DNA of 64,000 nucleotides from CALMFG01 sp963674805. Lineage in GTDB: Bacteria > Bacillota > Clostridia > Christensenellales > CALMFG01. Under the pieces are notes generated by a model. That model was given only the letters and a program-made list of their open reading frames with translations, had not been told where the DNA came from and ran no database searches. The position numbers were made by a program, and so were the translations under genes. This document shows positions 7,883-16,585 of this stretch, in pieces. Location: assembly GCA_963674805.2 (NCBI GenBank), contig CAXXNY010000016.1, positions 248,001 to 312,000 on the forward strand, written 5' to 3'. Each line of letters starts with the position of its first letter. Position 1 is the stretch's first letter.

Positions 7883-9241
7883 CTATTTACCCATTACCTT
7901 TTCACGATATAGCGGCAGGTATACTTCCTGGTCGCGTATGACGCAACCGGTAGTCGTATGCGCTTTTTGGATGAGATCATAACACTTATCACAGGTAATG
8001 CAGCATTTTTCTTTAAACATCCGATTATGCTCCATGATGTCCTTCGCATAATCCGGATACGCAAACGCCTGGCGCCCGAATCCGGCAATATCCCACCAGC
8101 CTTCGTTAATGCCGCCGGCGCCGACGTTTCCGCCGTATTGCTCCAGCCATGTCAGCCCGGTGCAGACAAACACGCCGCCCGGTACTTGTGACTTAATTTC
8201 TTTGGTAGCGCTAAGCAGGTCGAATGTACCTTTATACGGATGAATATCTGATTGCTCGATTTCAGCCAAATAACCTCTGCCGTACGGTTGATACCGCGGC
8301 ATCATTGTGGAAAGGTCAATCAGCCTAACGTTCTCTTCAACCAACATATTGCACAGCTTAATGGTTTCGGTCACATCCGGCTCCATTACGCCTTCTTCCT
8401 TCTTCATACCCCAGCCGTGCGGATAAGGAATGCAGTCATATGCATTCAGGCGTACGCAGATATCAATGTCATCGCCGATACAGGCACGGATACCGTGAAT
8501 GATATCAAATAGTGCACGTGTGCGATTTTCAAAGCTGCCGCCGAATTTGCCCGGACGGTTAAACGCCGCCAGCAGTTCACGAAGAATATATTCGTGACAG
8601 ACCTTGATATCCACCGAATCGAATCCGGCTTCTTTGGCAAGGATCGCTGCTTCGATAAAATCATGGATGATTTCCTCAATTTTTTCGTCGGTCGCGAAGG
8701 TAATCTTTCCGCTTCTGCCGTCAATTGAATTGTGGTGATCGATGTATGGGTTTTCCACGACCGCCAGCGGTGTCGGTTCCCAGTTTGCGTCCACGCTCCG
8801 GCGGCCCGAATGTGTAAGCTGTAATACATTGTACGGTTTAAAACCAAACCTCTCCTTTGCTGTCGCATCAGATTCCGCGACCAAGCGTTTGATCTCACTC
8901 ACCGTATTTTTGTTTATGATCATCTGCAGCGGATTGCAGCGTCCATCGTCTGAAATCGCGATGGATTCATACCATATCAGCCCGCTTCCGCCTTTCGCAT
9001 ACCGGTCATATCTGCGGAATATTAGTTCCGAAGGTTTCCCGTCGGGTGTTCCGTCAAACCCTTCCAGCGGTTGTATACACATCCGGTTGGGTATCGTGAT
9101 ATCCCCGAAAGTAATCGGCTGTGACAGAATGGACATATCCTCGGATACAGGAAAATGTAATCCGGCTTCATCCATTGTCTTCTTAAAATCAGCCACCGTA
9201 TGCATTTTTGTGAAATTAAATGGCTTTAATACTTTATGCAT
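7883..9241 (-). CDS. Old Yellow Enzyme-family NADH:flavin oxidoreductase with Fe-S cysteines
   Basis: A 452-residue FMN barrel. Seen are NRMCIQPLEGFDG, the YNVLQLTHSGRRS active-site strand, HEYILRELLAAFNRP and GGSFENRTRALFD. Near the C-terminus the cluster C-I-T-C-D-K-C with a further Cys 12 residues on resembles the 4Fe-4S site of 2,4-dienoyl-CoA reductase and enoate reductases. The C-terminal FAD/NAD domain of those enzymes (about 200 residues more) is absent, so electrons must come from another protein. The substrate is unknown; a flavin reduction or dehydrogenation of a modified sugar or glycoside is a guess. Confidence 0.83.
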   Translation of the reverse strand: MHKVLKPFNFTKMHTVADFKKTMDEAGLHFPVSEDMSILSQPITFGDITIPNRMCIQPLEGFDGTPDGKPSELIFRRYDRYAKGGSGLIWYESIAISDDGRCNPLQMIINKNTVSEIKRLVAESDATAKERFGFKPYNVLQLTHSGRRSVDANWEPTPLAVVENPYIDHHNSIDGRSGKITFATDEKIEEIIHDFIEAAILAKEAGFDSVDIKVCHEYILRELLAAFNRPGKFGGSFENRTRALFDIIHGIRACIGDDIDICVRLNAYDCIPYPHGWGMKKEEGVMEPDVTETIKLCNMLVEENVRLIDLSTMMPRYQPYGRGYLAEIEQSDIHPYKGTFDLLSATKEIKSQVPGGVFVCTGLTWLEQYGGNVGAGGINEGWWDIAGFGRQAFAYPDYAKDIMEHNRMFKEKCCITCDKCYDLIQKAHTTTGCVIRDQEVYLPLYREKVMGK

Positions 9242-9290
9242 AACGCCCTATGCTCCTTTCAATTGATGCCTTATTTGGTTGATTCTTTTA

Positions 9291-9644
9291 TTAATGCGTT
9301 TTTTCCAACGGCGGGACCGTAATCGCATAGTAAATACATTCCTCATCAAGTTCGTTGATGACTGCATGTTTATCGCCTGCTTCAACCATGATTGCATCCC
9401 CTTTATTAACTGTTTCGAGCAGTTTTCCGTCTGCAAATACTTTCATCTGTCCCTGTAATATATAAAAGACTTGATCTGAATATTCGTGTATTTCGTCTGT
9501 ACTTCCGGCTCCCTTTCTCAAAGTGGATAAGGTGATGTTGGCTTTTTCACATCCCAAATCAGGATTGAAAATAACTTCAGTCGTCATATCGAAATGAGTA
9601 AACGGCGTATATTTTTCTCCGGTACCTTTTCTATAAACCTTCAT
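9291..9644 (-). CDS. Small cupin protein
   Basis: A 117-residue single cupin barrel with FTHFDMTTEVIFNPDLG, a Glu-Tyr-Ser-Asp-Gln metal-site segment (IHEYSDQVFYILQGQMKVF) and MVEAGDKHAVINE. Such small cupins act as sugar isomerases, epimerases or ligand binders. This one ends 50 bases before the flavin reductase start. No specific reaction can be assigned. Confidence 0.75.
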   Translation of the reverse strand: MKVYRKGTGEKYTPFTHFDMTTEVIFNPDLGCEKANITLSTLRKGAGSTDEIHEYSDQVFYILQGQMKVFADGKLLETVNKGDAIMVEAGDKHAVINELDEECIYYAITVPPLEKTH

Positions 9645-9711
9645 GTTTGCATACCTATCCTTTATTAGTTATATGTTGTTGCACGACCGTTGTCCAATGT
9701 GTTAGTGTACA

Positions 9712-9736
9712 GTTATATGCATAAAATGCATATAAC
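9712..9736 (-). other. Perfect hairpin between the two cupin genes
   Basis: GTTATATGCAT and ATGCATATAAC form an 11-bp perfect stem with a 3-nt loop. It has no T run after it. It may be an mRNA-stabilising hairpin or an operator for the downstream genes. Confidence 0.45.
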
Positions 9737-9745
9737 CGCCTATCG

Positions 9746-10138
9746 CTATTTTTCTGGATTATCTTGATACCATTGCCTGTCGTACCACACTGTCTCTAGC
9801 AGTGTGCAGCCGATTTCCGTGCCGAACGGCCCGTGGTCGATGCCCGGCTGTCTGCATCCATAAGCCCCTTTTGTGTAGAGCTTATTCGTTCCATAATCAA
9901 TCATATGTCCTTCAAGTATCAGCAGCTCTTCCCAGAACGGGTGATTGCGTACATGTGTAAACTTGAATCCCGGCTCGAATATGACCATACGTGTGTATGC
10001 GCCTGTTTCAGGGTCGCAAGATAACAGTTTTTCCTTGATACCCGGTGTAGGACCGCCCCGCTCTTCTCCAACTTCTTTCCATTCGTAATCCCAAACGGTG
10101 CTTCTCATATCGCCGCTGGTTCTTGGTTCTTTACCCAT
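9746..10138 (-). CDS. Cupin protein (ChrR/anti-sigma-cupin-like)
   Basis: A 130-residue cupin. It contains TRMVIFEPGFKFTHVRNHPF, then WEELLILEGHMID and GAYGCRQPGIDHGPFGTEIG, the spacing of His and Glu residues expected for a metal-binding cupin. It is the first gene after the ABC transporter set. The first cupin motif is close to those found in ChrR-type cupins. The substrate or role is unknown; with the cupin at 9291 it probably acts on the imported compound. Confidence 0.72.
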   Translation of the reverse strand: MGKEPRTSGDMRSTVWDYEWKEVGEERGGPTPGIKEKLLSCDPETGAYTRMVIFEPGFKFTHVRNHPFWEELLILEGHMIDYGTNKLYTKGAYGCRQPGIDHGPFGTEIGCTLLETVWYDRQWYQDNPEK

Positions 10139-10169
10139 GACACTTCCTCCTGTTCAAATGCTGTTTGTT

Positions 10170-10209
10170 TGTACCGTTCCCCCGGGTTATCCCAGGGGAA
10201 ACCGGTACA
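10170..10209 (-). other. GC-rich hairpin after the sugar-binding-protein gene
   Basis: TGTACCG...CGGTACA with inner CCCC/GGGG pairs forms a long imperfect stem directly behind the stop of the binding-protein gene. Hairpins at this place often raise the abundance of the binding protein relative to later genes. No T run is present. Confidence 0.45.
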
Positions 10210-10230
10210 TGACATAATTTTTTGGCCTGT

Positions 10231-11322
10231 TTAACTGTAAGCGTCGAAGTCAAATGCTGCCGGATCGGCAATGGTTCCGCCGAATGTCGCGTCTTTGATT
10301 GTTTCAACGTTTGTTGCATCGATATAGACAGGATCAACGAGACCGAATTCTTCGAAATCATTGCCTTCAAGTACATCGAGGCAAAGTTTAATTGCTGTTT
10401 CAGCCATAACTGCCTGAGACTTCATGTTTGTGAACGCCATCTGGCCGTCACGAATTGCAACCATGCCCTGCGGCAGAGCTGAAGACCCGTAAACAGTAAT
10501 CTTGTCTGCGCCCTGGTCATAGCCAGCAGCTTTAACAGCCTGAACGGCACCGATTGCAAGACCGTCGTTTGTTGCCGCAATCGCATCGATGTCTGCACCA
10601 TACTTGGTGATTGCGTCGGTAGCCAGCTGAACGCCGACTTCTTGCGTGTCTTGTTCGTCTTCAAATACTTCTAAGAGTTCAAGACCAGCATAGCTGTCGA
10701 TATTCGCCATCAAGCCGTCATTGAACTGAATCTGTGCATAAGATGCCGTATTCGGTCCAAACAGATAGATGATTTTTGCGCCGTCCGGGAAGTCCTTCGC
10801 AATCGCTTCAAGCTGGTTGATTGCAAACTGAGGTTCATTATAAACTCTGGCAGCTGTTACATTTTCAGAGTTTGATTCACGGCAAGTGGTTACAACCGGA
10901 ATACCTGCAGCATAGCATGCATCAACAGCAGAAACGGATGTGTCAAGATCGATCGGTCCCATCAGCATGATGTCCGGTTCGTCAACGATCTGAGTCTGTA
11001 CGGATTCTACCTGGTCAGCAGCTGAATCGTTATGAATCAGAGTATATTCAATTTTATATACGCCTTCTTCATTAACTGCTGCGATAGCTGATTCAAGCAT
11101 GTTTGCATATACAGTCCACCACTGAGATGCCTGTGTTGCAAGAGATATAGCAAACTTGTACTCTTTCGGGGCTTCCGCAGCTGCTTCTTCAACTTCTTCT
11201 GCAGGAGCTTCGGACACAGCTTCGTCCTGTGACGGTGCTTCGGCTTTTTCGCTTGATGCGCATCCTGCGAACATCGATACGACTAAGCTTAAGCACAGTA
11301 CGACTAGCAATAGTTTTTTCAT
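10231..11322 (-). CDS. Ribose-type ABC transporter sugar-binding lipoprotein
   Basis: 363 residues from ATG at 11322, chosen over an upstream start because AAGGAG lies 8 bases before it and the signal peptide then begins MKKLLLVVLC. The lipobox SMFAGC puts the lipidated Cys at residue 21, followed by an acidic, alanine-rich linker. The mature part is a Periplasmic_binding_4 (RbsB-like) fold: FAISLATQASQWW, MLMGPIDLD, AIAATNDGLAIGAVQAVKAAG. It is membrane-anchored outside the cell and feeds sugar to the permease and ATPase encoded just upstream. The ligand is unknown. Confidence 0.88.
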   Translation of the reverse strand: MKKLLLVVLCLSLVVSMFAGCASSEKAEAPSQDEAVSEAPAEEVEEAAAEAPKEYKFAISLATQASQWWTVYANMLESAIAAVNEEGVYKIEYTLIHNDSAADQVESVQTQIVDEPDIMLMGPIDLDTSVSAVDACYAAGIPVVTTCRESNSENVTAARVYNEPQFAINQLEAIAKDFPDGAKIIYLFGPNTASYAQIQFNDGLMANIDSYAGLELLEVFEDEQDTQEVGVQLATDAITKYGADIDAIAATNDGLAIGAVQAVKAAGYDQGADKITVYGSSALPQGMVAIRDGQMAFTNMKSQAVMAETAIKLCLDVLEGNDFEEFGLVDPVYIDATNVETIKDATFGGTIADPAAFDFDAYS

Positions 11323-11400
11323 ATTGTCTCTCCTTATGTTTTTTTCTTCACCGCTTATAAACACTAACGGTAAAATATTTAAAATGTTTGTTTAGGCTGC

Positions 11401-12408
11401 TTAAACTTCTTTCTTTCTGGACAGCATATCCAATGATACGGCTGCGATAACCAGCATACCGGTGACAACCTGCTGCCAGGAATAGTCGATGCTTGCCAGG
11501 TTCAGGCCTGTCGCTAACATCGTCATCAGCAGCATACCCAGCAATGAAGCCACTACCGACCCGGAACCGCCGCGCATCGAAGTCCCCCCGATGACGCATC
11601 CCGCGATGACCTGCAGATTAACGCCTTCCCAGAGTCCCGGCTGAGCCGATATATAACGTGCGGTCAGGATCAGACCTGCCGATGCGGATAGCACCCCGCA
11701 GATGATATAGACAATCATTAAGATTTTCATGTTATTCAATCCCGCCAATCTGGCCGCTTTATAGTTGCCGCCGATCGCGTAGATATTTAAACCGAACTCG
11801 GTTTTTTTGATTACGATTGCGCCAATGGTAACAATGACCATCATAATGAGTGCATTGACCGGAATTCCCTGTACGCCCTTGACGTTTTCAAACCAGCCGC
11901 GGAACAAGTACCCTGTTCCGATCACCGTAAATGAATCCGGAAGCTTTGAGATAGTCTGTCCACCGGTGAGCAGCATAGCAATCCCAAACGCGATTGTCAT
12001 GGAACCCAGCGTGGCGATAAACGGCAGCACGCGCAGTTTTGAAATGACCCATCCGTTAAGTGCCCCGATGAGGCCGCCCGCAATCAGCGGAATAACAATC
12101 GCGAAAGAAACCGCAGCCCATTCCGGCATAATCGGCATGAATTTGACCAGGATAACCCCCGCAATACATCCTGCCATAACCCCGGTCTTAGCGATGGACA
12201 GGTCAACCCCGCCGCTGATTAAGACAAATGTCAGTCCGACTGCAAGGATCATGGTTTCGGCCATCAACCGAATGATATTAACAAAATTCGCTACTGTGAA
12301 GAATTTTGGATTTAATATCGTGAAAAGTACAACGACGAAAATCAACATAAATGTGAAGAACGCCTGCTGAATATTAATTTTCTTAAGCTTACGAACAAAA
12401 CCCTCCAT
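11401..12408 (-). CDS. Ribose-type ABC transporter permease (RbsC-like)
   Basis: A 335-residue BPD_transp_2 permease with 8-10 hydrophobic helices. Family marks are VGLTFVLISGGVDLSIAKTG near residue 57, PFIATLGSMTIAFGIA, NIYAIGGNYKAARLAGLN (the ATPase-contact loop) and VIAGCVIGGTSMRGGSG. It starts 1 base after the ATPase stop, so the two are translated together. It forms the membrane channel with the ATPase at 12410. Confidence 0.9.
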   Translation of the reverse strand: MEGFVRKLKKINIQQAFFTFMLIFVVVLFTILNPKFFTVANFVNIIRLMAETMILAVGLTFVLISGGVDLSIAKTGVMAGCIAGVILVKFMPIMPEWAAVSFAIVIPLIAGGLIGALNGWVISKLRVLPFIATLGSMTIAFGIAMLLTGGQTISKLPDSFTVIGTGYLFRGWFENVKGVQGIPVNALIMMVIVTIGAIVIKKTEFGLNIYAIGGNYKAARLAGLNNMKILMIVYIICGVLSASAGLILTARYISAQPGLWEGVNLQVIAGCVIGGTSMRGGSGSVVASLLGMLLMTMLATGLNLASIDYSWQQVVTGMLVIAAVSLDMLSRKKEV

Positions 12409-12409
12409 T

Positions 12410-13903
12410 TTATAATGCCTCCTTTGTTAAGCCCATCATGCTCCTCAGGGCCTTCTCTTTTGCATATTCGTCACGGCTCATCTCCGCCACCATATCTCCC
12501 TCATGCAGAATATAGACGCGGTCACTGATGCCGAATACTTCGTCCAGCTCAGACGAAACCATCAATACGGTTCCGCCGTTCTTAACGAAATCTCCCATAA
12601 TTTTATGTATTTCTGTCTTGTTACCGATGTCAACGCCGCGTGTCGGCTCATCCAAAATCAGGATCTCCGGTTCAAGCGCCAGCAGTCTTCCAAAGAGCAC
12701 CTTTTGCTGATTTCCTCCCGAAAGTTCCGAAACCGTCTGCTGCATCGGGTCATATGAAACGATATTTAATTTATCAACCATATTGTCCGTAACTTTTTTC
12801 ATCAAGGATTCTCTTAGGAAAATTCCTTTTACAGCGTTCTTGATTTTTAATGTGATGGTGTTAATTGCCACACTTAGGTCCGGGAAAATACCTTCTTCTT
12901 CACGGTTTTCGCTCAACAACGCCATTTTATGCTTAACAGCAACCCGGGCATTTTTCATGTTGATCACTTTATTTCTGATCTTAATTGCCCCTTTTTCAAT
13001 CGGATCCAGCCCAAACACTGCGCGGCAGAATTCGCTGCGTCCTGCACCGACCAGCCCGACAAGACCGACAATCTCGCCGCTTCTGACCGTTACGCTGATA
13101 TCCCTGAATCCTTGGCCGGTCAACCCTTCGGTTTCTAAAACAACATCATGGATTTCACTTTCCGTTTTTGGATAAAGGTTGCTGATATCCGTACCCGCAA
13201 TCATGTTACAGATTTCATCCGGCGTCATATCTTTTGTGGGCGCCGTTCCGATTGTTTCGCCGTCACGCAGCACCGTAATCCGGTCTACCAGCTGGGTGAC
13301 TTCATCCAGTCTGTGGGAAATAAAGATAATCGTGTAGCCTTTTGTTTTGAGTTTTCTGATGATTTCAAACAGACGCTTGATTTCGCTGATGGTCAATGAT
13401 GATGTGGGTTCGTCAAGTATAATAACCTTGCCGCCGGTGGACAGCTCTCTGGCGATTTCCACCAGCTGGCGTATGCCCATCGAAATGTGCGATACCTTTT
13501 CGTTGGCGTCAATCTCAATGCCCCATTCTTCGAGCATCTTTACCGCTTCAACTGCCAACTGCTTTCTGTCTACAGTCTTAAGGAATCTGCCTTTTTCATA
13601 CCGATGAATAAAAATATTTTCCGCTATCGACAGGGAACGGATTAAGCTGAGTTCCTGATGGACGATTCGTATGCCTGCGTTATAAGCGTCGTGAGGATTG
13701 TGAAAAGTGATTTCTTCGCCGTCCAGCTTAATGGTTCCGCTGGTTGCCGGGAACAAGCCGCCGACAATCTTCATCATCGTACTTTTCCCTGCGCCGTTTT
13801 CGCCGACTAATCCATGAATCTCGCCATCATAGAAGGTTGCGTTTGCTTCTTTCAGTGCATGTACACCTCTAAAGTCCTTGCTGACATTAATAATCTCTAA
13901 CAT
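12410..13903 (-). CDS. Ribose-type ABC transporter ATPase (RbsA/MglA-like, two domains)
   Basis: 497 residues with two ATPase domains. N-domain: Walker A GENGAGKST near residue 36, signature-like HISMGIRQLVEIA and Walker B VIILDEPTS near 160. C-domain: degenerate Walker A GLVGAGRSE near 280, signature ELSGGNQQK near 395 and Walker B ILILDEPTRGVD. It energises the sugar importer and is the first gene of the 12-gene run, directly downstream of the promoter and GntR-type operator at 13998-14045. Confidence 0.92.
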   Translation of the reverse strand: MLEIINVSKDFRGVHALKEANATFYDGEIHGLVGENGAGKSTMMKIVGGLFPATSGTIKLDGEEITFHNPHDAYNAGIRIVHQELSLIRSLSIAENIFIHRYEKGRFLKTVDRKQLAVEAVKMLEEWGIEIDANEKVSHISMGIRQLVEIARELSTGGKVIILDEPTSSLTISEIKRLFEIIRKLKTKGYTIIFISHRLDEVTQLVDRITVLRDGETIGTAPTKDMTPDEICNMIAGTDISNLYPKTESEIHDVVLETEGLTGQGFRDISVTVRSGEIVGLVGLVGAGRSEFCRAVFGLDPIEKGAIKIRNKVINMKNARVAVKHKMALLSENREEEGIFPDLSVAINTITLKIKNAVKGIFLRESLMKKVTDNMVDKLNIVSYDPMQQTVSELSGGNQQKVLFGRLLALEPEILILDEPTRGVDIGNKTEIHKIMGDFVKNGGTVLMVSSELDEVFGISDRVYILHEGDMVAEMSRDEYAKEKALRSMMGLTKEAL

Positions 13904-13997
13904 ACTCTTTCCTTTTCAATCGTTTCTGCTGATATTTCCTGCCGACTCAGTTAATAGTTGAATTAAATGTAAATGTATGATGCCATTCCTCCGTTGT

Positions 13998-14014
13998 CAC
14001 TTGTCTGACAGGTG
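13998..14014. promoter_or_regulatory. GntR/FCD-type operator at the L-lyxose-like operon promoter
   Basis: CACTTGTCTGACAGGTG is a 17-bp inverted repeat, CACYTGTC-N-GACARGTG, symmetric in every purine/pyrimidine position. It matches the TTGTNNGACAA-type sites bound by FadR-subfamily GntR proteins. It lies just downstream of the -10 box, over the likely transcription start. The GntR gene begins 100 bases away. A half-site ACCTGTCAATT occurs at 14850, in front of that gene, hinting at autoregulation. Confidence 0.65.
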
Positions 14015-14015
14015 A

Positions 14016-14045
14016 ATTATACCACCCTAAAAAACCTTGTGTCAA
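14016..14045 (-). promoter_or_regulatory. Sigma-A promoter of the ABC/sugar operon
   Basis: On the minus strand, TTGACA (14040-14045) and TATAAT (14016-14021) are 18 bases apart, both perfect consensus boxes. Transcription would start near 14009 inside the operator and run into the ABC ATPase gene at 13903 and on to the terminator at 1295. Confidence 0.7.
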
Positions 14046-14111
14046 CTCTTTTATTTTTGGGGTGAATACGTCATGGTAACTGTGATGTGAATAAGAAAAC
14101 GGTTATCTGGC

Positions 14112-14840
14112 TTATTTCCCGTCAAGAAATATTTTGTTTTGCGGCTTATTATCATCCTGTTTCAGCATCTGCATAACACGTAAAATATGCTGATTCATAT
14201 ATGAAGACGCTTCATTCGGATCATGTTTTCTGATGGCATCAAATATCTTCTCATGCCAGTGTGTCCCGTCAACGCTGATGGTTCTGGTCAGATATTTTGT
14301 CAAAGCTTCAAAACAATACTTTTTAACAACATACATTGACTGCAGCAACAGATCATTTTTTGATATTTTAGCGATACTATAGTGAAAATCAAAGTCAGCA
14401 ACCAAATAGTTATCAATATCATCTGTCACTTCGGTACACCGCTGCAATTTCATACCCAGCTGCTGTATGTCTTCTTTGGTTGCGCGCTGCGCAGCATACC
14501 GTGCGGTAACCGCCTCAATACCTTCCCTGAATTCCATAATAACATCTATATTATTTTCATTGATAAACAGGTATGGTATAAGCAAATCAATGTATAAGCC
14601 AACACCGACGAATTTCACATAATTACCGTCGCCCTGCTTGGTTTCAACGATACCCAGCATGTTGAGGTTATTCAACGCGGCTCTGACGGTATGTCGGCTG
14701 ACACCCAACATATCCTTAAATTCATTTTCGGAAGGAATCTTCTCCCCTTCCTTCCATTTGCCCTCCATAATCATATTAAGTATGACTTTAAACGTCTCCT
14801 GGGCGACATTAACTTTTTTGATTTGACTGATTTCTTCCAT
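14112..14840 (-). CDS. GntR-family (FadR/FCD) transcriptional regulator
   Basis: A 242-residue regulator. The winged helix spans residues 10-75 (EGEKIPSENEFKDMLGVSRH, then VRAALNNLNMLGIVETKQG). An all-helical FCD ligand domain follows, with the metal-binding residues suggested by DFDFHYSIAKIS and HWHEKIFDAIRKHD. Such proteins bind sugar acids or other small carboxylates and are usually released from DNA by them. It is transcribed on the same strand as, and just upstream of, the ABC/sugar operon and is the best candidate to bind the site at 13998. Confidence 0.85.
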   Translation of the reverse strand: MEEISQIKKVNVAQETFKVILNMIMEGKWKEGEKIPSENEFKDMLGVSRHTVRAALNNLNMLGIVETKQGDGNYVKFVGVGLYIDLLIPYLFINENNIDVIMEFREGIEAVTARYAAQRATKEDIQQLGMKLQRCTEVTDDIDNYLVADFDFHYSIAKISKNDLLLQSMYVVKKYCFEALTKYLTRTISVDGTHWHEKIFDAIRKHDPNEASSYMNQHILRVMQMLKQDDNKPQNKIFLDGK

Positions 14841-14946
14841 TATCTAATTACCTGTCAATTGAATTTATTGTCAACACGTCGGTTGTTCAACAAGTATATG
14901 ATAACCTGAAAGTTATCCAATGTCAATGTCGATAGTGACGTATCCG

Positions 14947-15663
14947 TTACACCAAATCCAGTCTCTTTGCCCGCTCTGACACATATGTATCAAATACTTT
15001 TTGATGCTTGTTCAGCACCAGTTCTTCCGGAAACTCCATTTCCTTCAACAGCTGCTCCGCAAGCGCAAAATTGCCGACATTATAGCAAATATGGGCATCA
15101 CTGCTGACAATCATCCTGACGTTATGCTTCTTGCAGAGCGCCACCAGTTTAGGCACGCTCTCCCGTCCGCCGGCGCGGATATGCAGTGATTTATTATTGA
15201 GCTCGACTAGTTTGTTGTGCTTTTTTGCCGCCAGCACAACCGGTTCGAATTCAACAATATACTTCTGTTTATCAGGATGCGTGACACAGTCCAGATAAGG
15301 ATTTTCATATGCGGCAACGCATCCCGACAGTCTCTCATCAGCGGTCATGTCGTCCAGTTCATGGATACCGGCCAGGACAAACTCGAATGTAGGCATATGC
15401 TGATTGCCGACATCCAGCCGCCCGCACGCGTCCATGATATTGGCCTCAATGGATTTATAAACACGTATCCCTTCCATTGTATCCGGCCATGATTTCATGA
15501 TCTTCAGCGTAAAGTCTTTTGGCGTGTTATGCACGTGCGGTCCGTGATCGGTCGAGGCAAACCCTTTTAACCCGACCCGTTTTGCGAACGTCACATTTTC
15601 ATAAATCGTAGAATGGGCGTGTCCGCTGACCACCGTATGTACATGCGTATCGACTTCTAGCAC
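14947..15663 (-). CDS. PHP-domain phosphoesterase (YcdX-like)
   Basis: A 238-residue PHP barrel with the expected metal ligands: DTHVHT at residues 5-10, SGHAHS, STDHGP near 38, EANIMDACGRLD near 70, VTHPDK near 128 and SSDAHICYNVG near 190. Family members are zinc or manganese phosphatases such as histidinol-phosphatase and YcdX. The substrate is unknown. It is the last gene of the 20383-14947 operon, 45 bases behind the creatininase-family gene. Confidence 0.82.
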   Translation of the reverse strand: MLEVDTHVHTVVSGHAHSTIYENVTFAKRVGLKGFASTDHGPHVHNTPKDFTLKIMKSWPDTMEGIRVYKSIEANIMDACGRLDVGNQHMPTFEFVLAGIHELDDMTADERLSGCVAAYENPYLDCVTHPDKQKYIVEFEPVVLAAKKHNKLVELNNKSLHIRAGGRESVPKLVALCKKHNVRMIVSSDAHICYNVGNFALAEQLLKEMEFPEELVLNKHQKVFDTYVSERAKRLDLV

Positions 15664-15708
15664 TGTTTACTCCCCTGATTTTAATCTCCCCGCTTTTAGC
15701 CTTAATAG

Positions 15709-16572
15709 TTAAAGCGCTCTGTTTTCAAATTCTCTCTGTTTGATTTCAACCTTCACCGGTTTTAACAGGTTAAGTCCCTTAGCCACATGCTGCGCATAGG
15801 CTTCAATACACTTTCTGCCTTTTTCCGGAGTCGCTCTAAACGGATTGCCCATGATGCCGTCCGGTGCAAACTCACCGTGCTCCATCGCAAACGTGAAGTA
15901 TTCATACCCGTCAAGTTTGACGCCGGGTGTGCCATCCTGCTTGCTGAATTCAGCTGGCAGCCAGTCCGGTGCATTCGCCGTGCCGATTTTCGCTCTATCC
16001 ATGCGGACCAGCGACTCGTCATACGCCATGACCTGGGATGTTTCGAGTTCTCCTGCATGCCAGCCCGGAGTCTCTTCCGGCGGACCCTCCATGAATTCCT
16101 GAATGATGCCGAGATATCGCTCGCCGAACGGTCTGACGTTTGCCACCAGCGCACCGGTGTCATAACGCAGTTTTCTGATCAACGGGTCAATTACCTTTAA
16201 GTTAGACGCATGTCCGCACATAAACACGAGTTTGTTAAACCCATGGTGCACCATGCTTCTGCCGATATCATACAATACAGAAATCAGCGTATTCGCTCTT
16301 AAAGTTACGGTTCCAATACCGGATTCCACCTGTCTGACATGATGCGGCGAATAGCCGAACATGAGCGGCTCGGTATAAGGTACATTTGCGATCTCAGCGG
16401 CTCTTTGCGTAATCGCTGCGATCTGATACGTATCCGTTCCAAGCGGCAAATGCTGTCCGTGCATTTCACAGCTGCCATAGGGGATCATTACCACGTCGGA
16501 TTCTTTCAAGAACTCCTGAATATCCGGAAACGCCAGCTGTGCCAAATTATACTTCTTTTTTACATCAGCCAT
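15709..16572 (-). CDS. Creatininase-family amidohydrolase
   Basis: 287 residues. The N-terminal metal site MIPYGSCEMHGQHLPLGTDT (about residues 30-50), the central FMCGHASNL (in place of the common GHGGN) and GWHAGELETSQVMA mark the creatininase fold. Members hydrolyse cyclic amides or lactams, deformylate, or process peptides (MftE). The reaction here cannot be named. It lies 14 bases after the Tm-1-like gene, so it acts in the same pathway. Confidence 0.82.
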   Translation of the reverse strand: MADVKKKYNLAQLAFPDIQEFLKESDVVMIPYGSCEMHGQHLPLGTDTYQIAAITQRAAEIANVPYTEPLMFGYSPHHVRQVESGIGTVTLRANTLISVLYDIGRSMVHHGFNKLVFMCGHASNLKVIDPLIRKLRYDTGALVANVRPFGERYLGIIQEFMEGPPEETPGWHAGELETSQVMAYDESLVRMDRAKIGTANAPDWLPAEFSKQDGTPGVKLDGYEYFTFAMEHGEFAPDGIMGNPFRATPEKGRKCIEAYAQHVAKGLNLLKPVKVEIKQREFENRAL

Positions 16573-16585
16573 ATTACCACTCCTT

